Source of the DNA: Nitrospirae bacterium CG02_land_8_20_14_3_00_41_53
GTDB lineage: Bacteria > Nitrospirota > Thermodesulfovibrionia > Thermodesulfovibrionales > SM23-35
DNA: 51,315 nt
Direction: 5' to 3'
Assembly: GCA_002780895.1 (NCBI GenBank)
Contig: PEUB01000106.1
Coordinates: forward strand, 1-51,315
The notes beneath the pieces were generated by a model. That model was not told the DNA's origin. It did not search any database and was given only the letters and a program-made list of their open reading frames with translations. The position numbers and the translations under genes were made by a program. Below are positions 7,657 through 16,326 of this stretch, piece by piece (positions within the stretch are counted from its first letter, which is position 1; every line of letters begins with the position of its first letter).

Positions 7657-9520
7657 TTTTGCGGAGGAACAGACAATCATAACCTCCGACACCCTCGAGT
7701 ATAGCAAGGATACAGCCACATATGTTGCAAAAGGGAATGTGAAGTTTCAGAAAGCTGATAAGGTTATCGAAGCCAATGAGATGAGATATAATGAGCAGAC
7801 ATCGGATGTCATCGCATCAGGGGCTGTAAGATATAATGACACTGACACATCATTCACAGCAAGCAGGGCAGAGTTAAATCTCGAAACAGAAACTGGCATA
7901 CTCTACGATGCAGAAATCCTTTTCAAAAAAGATAATTACCATATTTCAGGGAAAGAAATTGAAAAGAAGGGTGAGAAATATTACTTCAGCCCTGAGGCGA
8001 CATTCACAACCTGTGATGGCCCGGTGCCTGCATGGTGTTTCAGAGGCAAGAATATAGATGCTGTGGGCGGAGAGGAGTTAAAGGCAAAGGATGTATCTTT
8101 TCGTATAAAGGATATCCCTGTTTTCTATACCCCCTATTTCCGGGCGCCGCTTCTTACTGAAAGACAGGCTGGATTTCTAACGCCGGTTATAGGGTATAGT
8201 AATTTAAGGGGAGCACACTTGAATACGCCTTTTTTCTGGGCGATATCAGAAAATCGTGATGCAACTATTAGCCTTGATCTATACTCGAAGAGGGGTATTG
8301 GAGAAGGCATGGAATACAGGTATATAGAGCCCGGGGACATTAAAGGTAAATGGTGGCTTTATCACATAAGAGATACGGAACTCAATAAGAATTTCTACGA
8401 AGTAAAGGCCTTGCACGAACAGAGATCTGCAAATGGAATCGGTGGTTTTCTGAATCTGAACTTTGTAAACGAAAAAGACTTTTATAGAGAGTTCAGCCCT
8501 CATTTAGAGGTGCGCACGAACCGCTTCCTTGAGTCAACAGGAGAGATATCGCTTCCTCTTACTAATTCCCGTGTTTACCTTTTATCACAGTACTGGGTTG
8601 ACCTGAGGGATGAAACCAAACTTGTTCCTCAGAGGCTGCCTGAGGCAGGATATGTTTTGAACCCTGCAAAGGTCGGTAATCTCTGGTTTTCTGCAATGGC
8701 GACAGTCTCCAATTTCTGGAGGGATGAAGGTGTAAATGGTCAGAGACTTGATATCTATCCAAGGGTGCTGCATAAGTTCGGGAGCGATGTCGTGGTTTTA
8801 CAGACGCTGGGTTTACGGGAAACAGCCTATTCGTTGCAGAAGGGTGAGGATGATTCCCTTCATAGAGAAGCTATTGAATACAGCATAGTAGCCCATACAA
8901 GGCTTTTGAAAAGATACGAGTCATTCACGCATGTATTAGAACCTTCCATAGGATATACTCTTATTACAGATTCTGAGGATCTGCCGCTATTTGATTCAAC
9001 AGAGCTTTTTAAAAAAACATCCACGGTAGAGCTTTCCTTACTTAACAGGTTTATAAATAATGGTGGGGAGTTTATGGTTCTCAGGGCTTCACAGGGCTTT
9101 GATTCATATAAGGGAGACAGGGCATTCCTGCCATTCAGGCTTGAGGTGGGGATAAGAAGACCTGTCTCGCTGCGCCTTGATACAAGCTATGATGTAAATA
9201 CAGGTAAACTTGAGAGTATAAATTCTGACCTGTGGATGAAGATATCTGAGGCTACAATCTCTGCTGGACAGAGATATAACAGGCTGAATGACACACACTT
9301 CTATACCGCGAGCATCGGGTTATATCCCTATAAACCATTGTATACGGAGGCGAGACTCTGGTATGATGCCAAGGAAAAGAAGTCAAAGGAAATCGCCATG
9401 AATATAAAATATACAAGTCAATGCTGGGGTGTAAATATGCAATTTATTAAAAGGCCAGGCGACTTTACTGCAGCATTATTGTTTGAGTTAAAAGGGATTT
9501 CTAAAGGCCTTAAGATTTAA
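7556..9520 (+). CDS. lptD: LPS-assembly outer-membrane protein LptD
   Basis: The outer-membrane translocon that places lipopolysaccharide at the cell surface. 654 residues: a signal peptide (about 1-36, ending CFAEEQ), a periplasmic OstA/LptA-like domain (about 38-125, TITSDTLEYSKDTATYVAKG), then a large barrel ending before ELKGISKGLKI. Cysteines in TTCDGPVPAWCF and SQCWGVNMQF could form the disulfides typical of LptD. The start is GTG 7556, only 5 bases after folC and without a good ribosome-binding site. The signal-peptide core LFTIHYSLFTIH is encoded by a 7-base tandem repeat. It converges on the cysC-like gene with an 11-base overlap. Confidence 0.92.
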   Translation: MNSNQLSVNSKKYKRIILVILLFTIHYSLFTIHCFAEEQTIITSDTLEYSKDTATYVAKGNVKFQKADKVIEANEMRYNEQTSDVIASGAVRYNDTDTSFTASRAELNLETETGILYDAEILFKKDNYHISGKEIEKKGEKYYFSPEATFTTCDGPVPAWCFRGKNIDAVGGEELKAKDVSFRIKDIPVFYTPYFRAPLLTERQAGFLTPVIGYSNLRGAHLNTPFFWAISENRDATISLDLYSKRGIGEGMEYRYIEPGDIKGKWWLYHIRDTELNKNFYEVKALHEQRSANGIGGFLNLNFVNEKDFYREFSPHLEVRTNRFLESTGEISLPLTNSRVYLLSQYWVDLRDETKLVPQRLPEAGYVLNPAKVGNLWFSAMATVSNFWRDEGVNGQRLDIYPRVLHKFGSDVVVLQTLGLRETAYSLQKGEDDSLHREAIEYSIVAHTRLLKRYESFTHVLEPSIGYTLITDSEDLPLFDSTELFKKTSTVELSLLNRFINNGGEFMVLRASQGFDSYKGDRAFLPFRLEVGIRRPVSLRLDTSYDVNTGKLESINSDLWMKISEATISAGQRYNRLNDTHFYTASIGLYPYKPLYTEARLWYDAKEKKSKEIAMNIKYTSQCWGVNMQFIKRPGDFTAALLFELKGISKGLKI

Positions 9521-10037
9521 GCCTTGCTATCTCCATCCTTATTCTCGCAATTATATCTTCTACAGAAGTCTTATCTGTGTCCATTACAATCTCTGGATTC
9601 ATTGGTTCTTCATAAGGCACAACAATACCAGGCACGGGCCAACCCGCAGCCCCTTTTTTATAAATATCCTTTGGTGCCTCATGAGCCTCTAACCTCTGTT
9701 TCTCGCGCTCGATGCACCACTCAATAGGGCATCTGAGATATACCTCTACATATATAGGTATAAGTTGTCTTGCGAGTTCACGCCATCTCCTAAGGTTTCC
9801 TGTAGCATCTATGATTATATTGTGTCCGAGTTCTGTCAGCGTTTTTGCAAGGTAAACGAGTGACCTGTAAACTATTTCTCTTTCAGAGTCAGAATAAGTT
9901 GGATCAGGGGTAACGATCTTCCTCAGCTCATCCATTCTTAGGATTACGAATTCAGGATGCGCTTTTTTTAGTGCGTCAGCAACTGTGCTCTTCCCGCTCC
10001 CCGGAAGCCCTGTTATCCATATCGCAATGCCAGACAT
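9510..10037 (-). CDS. cysC: Adenylylsulfate (APS) kinase-like protein
   Basis: A P-loop kinase of the CysC family, which phosphorylates APS to PAPS. The start at 10037 (MSGIAIWITGLPGSGKST) follows AGGAAGGGAT at good spacing; longer versions run into the palindrome array. 175 residues. Walker A is GLPGSGKST, and the family C-terminus VPYEEPMNPEIVMDTDKTS is clear. The usual DGD near residue 35 is RMDE, and the KGLY segment is replaced by a longer stretch, so true APS specificity is uncertain. No sulfate-assimilation partner is adjacent. It is divergent from the transketolase operon. Confidence 0.75.
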   Translation of the reverse strand: MSGIAIWITGLPGSGKSTVADALKKAHPEFVILRMDELRKIVTPDPTYSDSEREIVYRSLVYLAKTLTELGHNIIIDATGNLRRWRELARQLIPIYVEVYLRCPIEWCIEREKQRLEAHEAPKDIYKKGAAGWPVPGIVVPYEEPMNPEIVMDTDKTSVEDIIARIRMEIARLKS

Positions 10038-10086
10038 ATCCCTTCCTCTACCACTTTCTTTTTTCCCCTTCTGGTATATATAATAC

Positions 10087-10345
10087 CTAAATTGAGCGAT
10101 TCTTAATAATATAATCATGGAACTTGTTGAATTTATTATCAAACACCCCCACCCTAACCCTCCCCCGTCAAGGGGGAGGGGATAGAGAAAACCCCCCGTC
10201 AAGGGGGAGGGGATAGAGAAAACCCCCCGTCAAGGGGGAGGGGATATCTATATAAATCCCCTCTTGAGAGGGGTGTAGGGGTGTGTTATCCCCCCTCCCC
10301 TGGCGGGAGGGGCAAGGGGAGGGGGATTATAATCGCTCAATTTAG
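10087..10345. promoter_or_regulatory. Mirrored 15-base boxes in the cysC / transketolase divergent region
   Basis: AATCGCTCAATTTAG occurs as the reverse complement at 10087-10101, facing cysC, and directly at 10331-10345, facing tktN. Both copies are followed by an AT-rich -10-like segment (GTATTATATATA towards cysC, ATAATATATAAT towards tkt). Either each gene has the same promoter/operator or the boxes are terminal inverted repeats of an inserted unit holding the palindrome array. The two explanations cannot be separated here. Confidence 0.6.
10143..10326. repeat. Intergenic array of GC-rich palindromes
   Basis: Three tandem units of 31 bases, each with CCCCCGTCAAGGGGGAGGGG followed by ATAGAGAAAAC (the last is partial). 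These are followed by CCCCTCTTGAGAGGGG and CCCCTCCCCTGGCGGGAGGGG palindromes. They are the same families as the copies inside folC. The gene-free gap 10038-10368 holds this array plus the two mirrored boxes. Confidence 0.8.
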
Positions 10346-10377
10346 ATAATATATAATTAAATAAGGAAATGAAACAG

Positions 10378-11220
10378 ATGAAGTCAGATATTACTACCAG
10401 GGATATAGACTTTCTGAAGGAAAAGGCAAGGATCATAAGGATAGAAATCCTTAAGATGCTTACTGAGGCAGGCTCTGGCCATACAGGTGGTTCTCTGTCA
10501 ACAGCCGATATTGTTACAGCACTATATTTCTACAAAATGAGGCACAAACCCAAAGATCCGAAATGGAGGGAAAGGGACAGGTTCATCCTTTCAAAAGGCC
10601 ATGCAGCACCTGTACTGTATGCAGCCCTTGCACTTTCAGGATATTTTGATAAATCATTGCTTAATACATTACGCAAACTCGGAAGCCCCCTTCAAGGACA
10701 TCCATGCTCAAAGATGCTTCAGGGGGTCGAGATATCAACAGGTTCTTTAGGGCAGGGCTTGTCTATTGCAAATGGGATTGCTATAGGGCTTAAGCTGGAT
10801 GGGTTGGCTTCACGTGTCTATTGCCTTCTTGGGGATGGTGAGACTCAGGAAGGACAGGTCTGGGAGGCTGCCATGACTGCTGCACATTACAGGCTTGATA
10901 ACTTATGTGCGATTATTGATAATAACGGCCTTCAGATAGACGGATATTGCAGTGATGTTATGTGCATTGAGCCGATTGTAGATAAATGGGAGGCATTTGG
11001 ATGGTATGTTATTGACATTAACGGGCATGATATGGAAGCTATAGTAAATGCCTTTAATGAGGCAGAGACAGTAAAGAATAAACCGACAATGATAGTCGCA
11101 CGGACAGTAAAGGGTAAAGGCGTTTCCTTTTTTGAAGGGAAAGTTCAGTATCATGGAATAACACCTACACGCGAAGAGCTCGAGAGGGCATTAAAGGAGT
11201 TAGGAGGAGATGGAGGGTAA
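10378..11220 (+). CDS. Transketolase N-terminal (TPP-binding) subunit
   Basis: First half of a split transketolase (pentose-phosphate or DXS-like carbon transfer). It carries the thiamine-pyrophosphate motif in LLGDGETQEGQVWEAAMTAA and ends with a family TPP-domain tail. ATG 10369 lies one base from AAGGA, so ATG 10378 (MKSDITTRDIDFLKEKA) is the better start. About 280 residues, normal for the N-terminal subunit of two-gene transketolases in archaea, thermophiles and Nitrospirota. It overlaps its partner by 11 bases, which implies coupled translation of the heteromer. Confidence 0.9.
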   Translation: MKSDITTRDIDFLKEKARIIRIEILKMLTEAGSGHTGGSLSTADIVTALYFYKMRHKPKDPKWRERDRFILSKGHAAPVLYAALALSGYFDKSLLNTLRKLGSPLQGHPCSKMLQGVEISTGSLGQGLSIANGIAIGLKLDGLASRVYCLLGDGETQEGQVWEAAMTAAHYRLDNLCAIIDNNGLQIDGYCSDVMCIEPIVDKWEAFGWYVIDINGHDMEAIVNAFNEAETVKNKPTMIVARTVKGKGVSFFEGKVQYHGITPTREELERALKELGGDGG

Positions 11221-12151
11221 AGGACAAGGTATCGCCACAAGGGACGCCTATGGAGAGGCACTCCTTGAACTCGGCAAGAAAAGGGCTGAAGTTGTTGTTC
11301 TTGATGCAGACCTTTCAGGTTCTACAAAGACAGGGAAATTTGCAAAGGCATTTCCTGAGAGATTCTATAACTTAGGCGTTTCAGAACAGGATTTGATAGG
11401 CACAGCAAGCGGCCTTTCCCTCACAGGCAAGCTGCCGTTTGCCTCGACATTTGCAGTTTTTGAGACAGGGAGGGCATGGGAGCAGATAAGGCAGACTGTC
11501 TGCTACTCAAACCTTAATGTGAAACTTGTGGCAACGCACAGTGGCATTACTGTTGGTGAAGATGGTGCATCTCATCAGGCAATAGAAGATGTTGCACTTA
11601 TGAGGGTTCTTCCAAACATGACAGTCATAGTGCCTTCGGATGGTAATGAGACAAGGCAAGTTGTTAATGTCATATCAGATTATAGGGGTCCTGTTTATGT
11701 AAGGCTCGGCAGAACTAAGGTTTTAGATGTGATGCCTGATGATTATGAATTTAAAATAGGCAAGGCTTACATATTCAATATAGGAAAGGATGCTAATATA
11801 GTGGCTATGGGGATTATGGTATCCATGGCGATTGAGGCTGCAAGAGTCCTTAAGCGTGATGGTATAGATACCGGCGTTGTAAATATGTCTACTGTAAAAC
11901 CACTCGACACGAAGACCTTACTAAAGGCTTCAAGGGCATGTAAACTCATTGTTACTGCTGAAGAACATTCGATTATAGGTGGTCTTGGGGGCGCTGTAAG
12001 TGAATTTCTTTCTGAAAACTACCCTGTTAAGATTCGCCGGATAGGGCTAATGGACGACTTTGGATGCTCAGGCCCACCAGAGGAATTATTAAAATTTTAT
12101 GGCCTTACCCCTGAGAATATCGTAAAGACGATTAAAGAGGTACTAACATAA
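11210..12151 (+). CDS. Transketolase C-terminal (pyrimidine-binding) subunit
   Basis: Second half of the split transketolase: the pyrimidine-binding domain followed by the C-terminal domain. 313 residues. The glutamate that activates TPP is in FYNLGVSEQDLIGTASGL. THSGITVGEDGASHQ and YVRLGRTKV are family motifs, and TAEEHSIIGGLGGAVSE marks the C-terminal domain. ATG 11210 sits in GGAGGAGATGG, overlapping the end of the first subunit. Confidence 0.92.
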   Translation: MEGKGQGIATRDAYGEALLELGKKRAEVVVLDADLSGSTKTGKFAKAFPERFYNLGVSEQDLIGTASGLSLTGKLPFASTFAVFETGRAWEQIRQTVCYSNLNVKLVATHSGITVGEDGASHQAIEDVALMRVLPNMTVIVPSDGNETRQVVNVISDYRGPVYVRLGRTKVLDVMPDDYEFKIGKAYIFNIGKDANIVAMGIMVSMAIEAARVLKRDGIDTGVVNMSTVKPLDTKTLLKASRACKLIVTAEEHSIIGGLGGAVSEFLSENYPVKIRRIGLMDDFGCSGPPEELLKFYGLTPENIVKTIKEVLT

Positions 12152-12175
12152 ATTCAAGGTTTAAAATTTTTTGAG

Positions 12176-12838
12176 ATGATACACTTCCACGACGTATCAA
12201 AACACTATGATAATCAGACAGCTTTGAGAAAAATAACCTTTTCCATTGATAAAGGGGAGATGGTATTTGTAACCGGGCTGAGTGGTTCAGGGAAGACAAC
12301 ACTCCTGAAGTTAATATATCTTGCAGAAAAACCAGACGAGGGCAATATTTCGGTAGCAGAATGGGAAATAGATAAGCTGGAGGAATCAAGCATACCGTTA
12401 CTGAGGCGGCATATCGGTGTCGTGTTTCAGGATTTCAGGCTCCTCAATAACAGAAATGTATTTGACAACGTTGCACTTGCCCTGAGGATAAGGGGAGTAA
12501 ACGAGAAAGAGTTGAAGACACGTGTATTCGACTCGCTTAAGATAGTAAACCTGAGACATAGGGCAGACAGCTACCCTCATGCCCTGTCAGGAGGAGAGCA
12601 GCAGAGAGTTGCTATTGCAAGGGCTATTGTTTCTGACCCGACAATTATCCTTGCTGATGAGCCAACCGGCAATGTTGACCCTGATACCTCAGCAGGTATA
12701 ATAAGGACATTTAAGGATATCAATGCAAGAGGCGCGACGATCCTGATTGCCACACACGACAGAGCGCTTTTCAAAAACACAGGCAGAAGGGTACTGAGAC
12801 TTGATAGCGGTAATCTTACCGGAGAGGAGATTGGTTAA
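12176..12838 (+). CDS. ftsE: Cell-division ATP-binding protein FtsE
   Basis: ABC-type ATPase that pairs with FtsX at the septum and drives EnvC-dependent activation of murein amidases. 220 residues, usual length. Walker A GLSGSGKTT (about 34-42), Q-loop VVFQDFRLL, signature LSGGEQQRVAIARA and Walker B ILADEPTGNVD are present. It lies 24 bases after the transketolase gene and abuts ftsX with no gap, so ftsEX-envC form one transcription unit. Confidence 0.95.
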   Translation: MIHFHDVSKHYDNQTALRKITFSIDKGEMVFVTGLSGSGKTTLLKLIYLAEKPDEGNISVAEWEIDKLEESSIPLLRRHIGVVFQDFRLLNNRNVFDNVALALRIRGVNEKELKTRVFDSLKIVNLRHRADSYPHALSGGEQQRVAIARAIVSDPTIILADEPTGNVDPDTSAGIIRTFKDINARGATILIATHDRALFKNTGRRVLRLDSGNLTGEEIG

Positions 12839-13714
12839 ATGGCTTTTCCATATGCATTCAGGCTTGCAGCCCGCAGCATATTATACGAGAAGTGGATAAA
12901 TCTACTTTCCATCCTGACAATAGCAGCAGGTCTCCTCTTTATAGCCATTACCGCCCTATCTGTATACAATATTGATGTAACAACAAAAAGGCTCCCTGAG
13001 AAGTTTTCTGTGATGCTTTACCTGAGGGATAATCTCTCAGGTAAAGAATTAGAAAATATAATAAATACTGTCAGGAAAGACGATACTGTAAAGAGAGTAA
13101 AATATATCTCGAGAGATGAGGCGATGAAGGAACTTAAAACTACGTTAAAGGATACAAAGTATGTACTCGATGGCCTCGGAGAAAATCCTCTCCCTGATTC
13201 AATAGAGGTGAAACTTAAGGATGAAGCAGTAAGCCCTGACACTGTAAAAAGGCTTACAGCAAAGTTAAGGGAGATAAAGGGAGTGGACGAGATAGAGTAT
13301 GGCGAAAAATTCCTGTCCTCTATATATTCCTTAAAAGTCGGGATGAATACTATAGGCATAGTATTTGTCATTATAATGTCTGCTGGAATGATATTTGTTT
13401 GCTACAGCACTGTGAAGATACTTTTTTACAGGAAGAGTGAGGAGATAGAGACCTACAAACTTTTAGGCGCCACAAAAGGATTTATAAGGGCACCGTTCAT
13501 TATAGAAGGCGCTGTTATGGGCTTTATCGGGGGGCTTTTGAGTCTCATTGGTATTTTATCATTATATTACACAGTTATTTTCAGGCTTAGCTATACAATC
13601 CCTCTCTTTAAGACGATCATCTTTCCGATTAATATATCCCTTTATCTTCCTCTGGCAGGACTTTTCCTCGGGATGACAGGCGCTGTTATAGCTATCGGGA
13701 GGATCAGATACTGA
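12839..13714 (+). CDS. ftsX: Cell-division permease-like protein FtsX
   Basis: Inner-membrane partner of FtsE. 291 residues with four membrane segments: one near the N-terminus (about 22-45), three in the C-terminal half. Between the first two lies the periplasmic domain (about 50-165) that contacts EnvC. It starts directly after the ftsE stop codon. Although it shares the ABC permease fold, FtsX is a transmembrane signal relay rather than a transporter. Confidence 0.93.
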   Translation: MAFPYAFRLAARSILYEKWINLLSILTIAAGLLFIAITALSVYNIDVTTKRLPEKFSVMLYLRDNLSGKELENIINTVRKDDTVKRVKYISRDEAMKELKTTLKDTKYVLDGLGENPLPDSIEVKLKDEAVSPDTVKRLTAKLREIKGVDEIEYGEKFLSSIYSLKVGMNTIGIVFVIIMSAGMIFVCYSTVKILFYRKSEEIETYKLLGATKGFIRAPFIIEGAVMGFIGGLLSLIGILSLYYTVIFRLSYTIPLFKTIIFPINISLYLPLAGLFLGMTGAVIAIGRIRY

Positions 13715-13716
13715 GC

Positions 13717-13838
13717 AAAGTGCAAATAGTAAAGTGCAAAGAGCTAAAAGTTAAGAAACTTAGTGCCATGCGTTCTTTGCTGCATACTCTTAGTTACATA
13801 CTAATAGTTACATGCCCTTTGCTATTTGTTTCATCTGA
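13717..13838. repeat. Imperfect inverted repeat over the envC start and signal peptide
   Basis: The left part carries AAGTGCAAATAGTAAAGTGC and the right part GCCCTTTGCTATTTG; CAAATAGTAAAGTGC matches the reverse complement CAAATAGCAAAGGGC at 13 of 15 positions. GTTACATACTAATAGTTACA lies between. The start and signal-peptide codons of envC fall inside it. Confidence 0.5.
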
Positions 13839-14970
13839 AAATCCCCCCATCCCCCCTTTACTAAAGGGGGGTGAGGGGGGATTACTTTCAATCTGTTATG
13901 CTGCTACACCGCATGAAGAATATAAAAGGATACAGAAAGAGATAGATTCGCACAAGGGAAAACTCAAAAAAGTAAAAAGGCGTGAATCCTCGATCCTAAA
14001 TGATATCGAGAAGACCAACATGCAGCTCAATATAGTAGAGGCTGAACTCAGAAAATACAGGAAGAAACTTATGGACACAGAATCAAATATATCGAAGGTA
14101 GAGGCTGAAATTTCTCAAAATAAAAGCAGTATCGAGAAGCGCAGGGAGTGGATAAAGAGAAAACTCAGGGCTATGCAGAAATATGGGCATACCGCAGACA
14201 TAGTTCTGTTATTTTTGAGCGCTGATGATGTCTCTCAGATGATGAGAAGCGGGAAATCCCTGCAATATATTGCTTCTTACGAACACAGGGTACTGAACAC
14301 CTATAAAGAGAACCTGGAAGGCCTTCAAGAGAAAGATAGTCAGCTCATGGCGCTCAAGACAGAACTGATAAAGAATAAAGAGAAGGTCAGGGCAGATGAG
14401 GCATCCCTTGCGGAAAAGAAGAAGAACAAAGAAGTAATTCTTACATCTGTAAGAAAAGAGGAATCCTCTTATACAAAGATGTTAAGGGAGTTAAAGGATG
14501 CCTCAAAAAGGCTGTTAGAGGTTATTAGAGAGGCTGAGAAGACAGATACGTTCTCCGCAAAGGGTCTTTCAAGACTTAAGGGAAAACTTCCCTGGCCTGT
14601 TGAGGGAAAGGTGGCAATCCCGTACGGCTCTCAAAAGGATCTCCAGTTTAATACGCCGATTTTCAGAAGCGGCGCATACATACAGTCAGGTGCTGATCCT
14701 TTTGCAAAGGCCGTATATAATGGCAAGGTTGTTTTTGCAGAGTGGTTTAAGGGTTACGGCCAGCTCGTGATTATAAACCATGGTGATGGATATCATACGC
14801 TATATGGAAGTCTTTCCGAGATTTTTACTAAAGTTGGAGATATAATAAAGATAAAGCAGATAATTGGACGAGTGGGAAATTCTGGCATCCTCAATACGCC
14901 TGGGCTTTATTTTGAACTGCGATATAAGGGCAAGCCCCTTGATCCAATACAGTGGCTGAAAAAGAGATAA
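13768..14970 (+). CDS. envC: EnvC-like murein hydrolase activator
   Basis: Periplasmic coiled-coil protein with a LytM (M23) domain, expected to be pulled by FtsEX to switch on septal amidases. ATG 13768 gives a plausible signal peptide (MRSLLHTLSYILIV...). A GTG at 13720 would give a longer, poorer N-terminus. A long coiled coil (about 45-250) is followed by the LytM domain (about 285-400). The metal ligands are degenerate: the first His is replaced in IQSGADPF, and GLYFELR stands where catalytic M23 enzymes have HLHFE. This fits an activator, not an enzyme. A type A palindrome adds NPPIPPLLKGGEGG just after the signal peptide. Confidence 0.88.
   Translation: MRSLLHTLSYILIVTCPLLFVSSENPPIPPLLKGGEGGLLSICYAATPHEEYKRIQKEIDSHKGKLKKVKRRESSILNDIEKTNMQLNIVEAELRKYRKKLMDTESNISKVEAEISQNKSSIEKRREWIKRKLRAMQKYGHTADIVLLFLSADDVSQMMRSGKSLQYIASYEHRVLNTYKENLEGLQEKDSQLMALKTELIKNKEKVRADEASLAEKKKNKEVILTSVRKEESSYTKMLRELKDASKRLLEVIREAEKTDTFSAKGLSRLKGKLPWPVEGKVAIPYGSQKDLQFNTPIFRSGAYIQSGADPFAKAVYNGKVVFAEWFKGYGQLVIINHGDGYHTLYGSLSEIFTKVGDIIKIKQIIGRVGNSGILNTPGLYFELRYKGKPLDPIQWLKKR
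13840..13882. repeat. Palindromic element (type A) inside envC
   Basis: AATCCCCCCATCCCCCC, TTTACTAAA, then GGGGGGTGAGGGGGGATT: a near-perfect two-layer palindrome in frame as NPPIPPLLKGGEGGL. Confidence 0.85.
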
Positions 14971-15008
14971 ATCCACCTATGGCGGATAAATTCTGGAGGA
15001 TAAAAAAA

Positions 15009-16325
15009 ATGAATAAGAAGATGACTAAGAAAAGGATAATCCTGACGATAATTCTCATATTTACTATTACCTCAGCAGGTATCCTTATCGGAAGATGGAC
15101 CATAAACAGTGTGGGTGCAGAAGTCGAGGGATATGAAGAACTAAAGGTCTTTACAGAGGCCATCTCAGTTATCAGGAAGAACTATGTAGAAGATGTAAAA
15201 CCAAAGAACCTGATATATAGTGCGATTAAAGGGATGCTGGGCGCCCTCGACCCTCATTCCGGTTTTATGACACCTGAGATGTACAAAGAGATGCAGGTGG
15301 ACACAAAAGGAGAGTTCGGAGGTCTCGGTATTCAGATAGGAATAAAAGAAGGGTTTTTGACAGTGATAGCTCCGATAGAGGATACCCCTGCTTACAAGGC
15401 TGGCATAAAGGCAGGCGATAAGATAATAAAGATAAACAATGAGGCTACGAAAGACATGGGTCTTCATGACGCTGTCAGTAAGATGAGAGGAGTTCCATCA
15501 ACGTTTGTTAAATTAACTATACTCAGGGAGGGATGGAAAGAGTCAAAGGAATTTACTATAGTACGGGAGATAATAAAGATAAAGAGTGTTAAATCAAAGC
15601 TCCTTGAAGATGGTATAGGGTATATAAAGATAACCCAGTTTCAGGAGCAGACAGCAGATGACCTTTCTAATGCAATGGAGAAGCTGATGCAGGAAAAGAT
15701 GAATTCGCTTATACTTGACCTCAGAAACAATCCGGGAGGGCTCCTGAACAGCGCAGTGGATGTATCAGGCCAGTTCTTGCCATCTGGGAAGTTAGTGGTA
15801 TATATAAAAGGCAAAAAGGGTGAAAGGCAGGAGTATCGCAGCAATGAGACCAAGTCAAATTACACATTACCGATGGTCGTCCTTGTTAATCAGGGCAGTG
15901 CAAGTGCCTCAGAAATCGTTGCCGGTGCATTAAAGGACTGGAATAGGGCTGTTATTATCGGCACTCAGACCTTTGGTAAGGGGTCTGTACAATCAGTGGT
16001 CCCGCTTAGTGATGGTTCAGCCCTGAGGCTTACAACAGCAAGATATTACACACCGAAAGAAATATCTATACAGTCAACCGGGATTACACCTGATATCGTG
16101 GTAAAACCTGTAATAAAGGAAGGAGAGAAGGGACATCCTGCAATAAGAGAGAAAGACCTCGAGAGACATCTAAAGAATGGAGAGATAGAGATGGAAGAAA
16201 AACCAAAAGAGCCTGATGAGATAATACCCGTAGAGGTTGAAGAAAAAGAAGATATTCAGCTTCAAAAGGCTGTAGACCTTTTGAAGACTTGGAGAGTGTT
16301 TAAAGAACTGCCGAAGGCATCGTAG
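15009..16325 (+). CDS. ctpA: C-terminal processing serine protease (S41, PDZ)
   Basis: Membrane-anchored periplasmic protease that trims C-termini of envelope proteins, often murein hydrolases. ATG 15009 is preferred because GGAGGA lies 8 bases upstream; longer in-frame starts overlap envC. 438 residues: a membrane anchor (about 8-28), PDZ domain (about 85-165, GGLGIQIGIKEG) and S41 core. The catalytic Ser is in NQGSASASEIVAGAL and the Lys in GTQTFGKGSVQS. Placement directly after ftsEX-envC suggests turnover of division-linked hydrolases. Confidence 0.92.
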   Translation: MNKKMTKKRIILTIILIFTITSAGILIGRWTINSVGAEVEGYEELKVFTEAISVIRKNYVEDVKPKNLIYSAIKGMLGALDPHSGFMTPEMYKEMQVDTKGEFGGLGIQIGIKEGFLTVIAPIEDTPAYKAGIKAGDKIIKINNEATKDMGLHDAVSKMRGVPSTFVKLTILREGWKESKEFTIVREIIKIKSVKSKLLEDGIGYIKITQFQEQTADDLSNAMEKLMQEKMNSLILDLRNNPGGLLNSAVDVSGQFLPSGKLVVYIKGKKGERQEYRSNETKSNYTLPMVVLVNQGSASASEIVAGALKDWNRAVIIGTQTFGKGSVQSVVPLSDGSALRLTTARYYTPKEISIQSTGITPDIVVKPVIKEGEKGHPAIREKDLERHLKNGEIEMEEKPKEPDEIIPVEVEEKEDIQLQKAVDLLKTWRVFKELPKAS

Positions 16326-16326
16326 G

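Noticed and set aside
10163-10246. CRISPR array
   Set aside because: The repeats are self-complementary, the 11-base spacers are identical and no cas genes are near; this is tandem duplication of a palindrome.
13720-13767. GTG 13720 as the envC start
   Set aside because: It adds 16 lysine-rich repeat-encoded residues before a good signal peptide that starts at ATG 13768.
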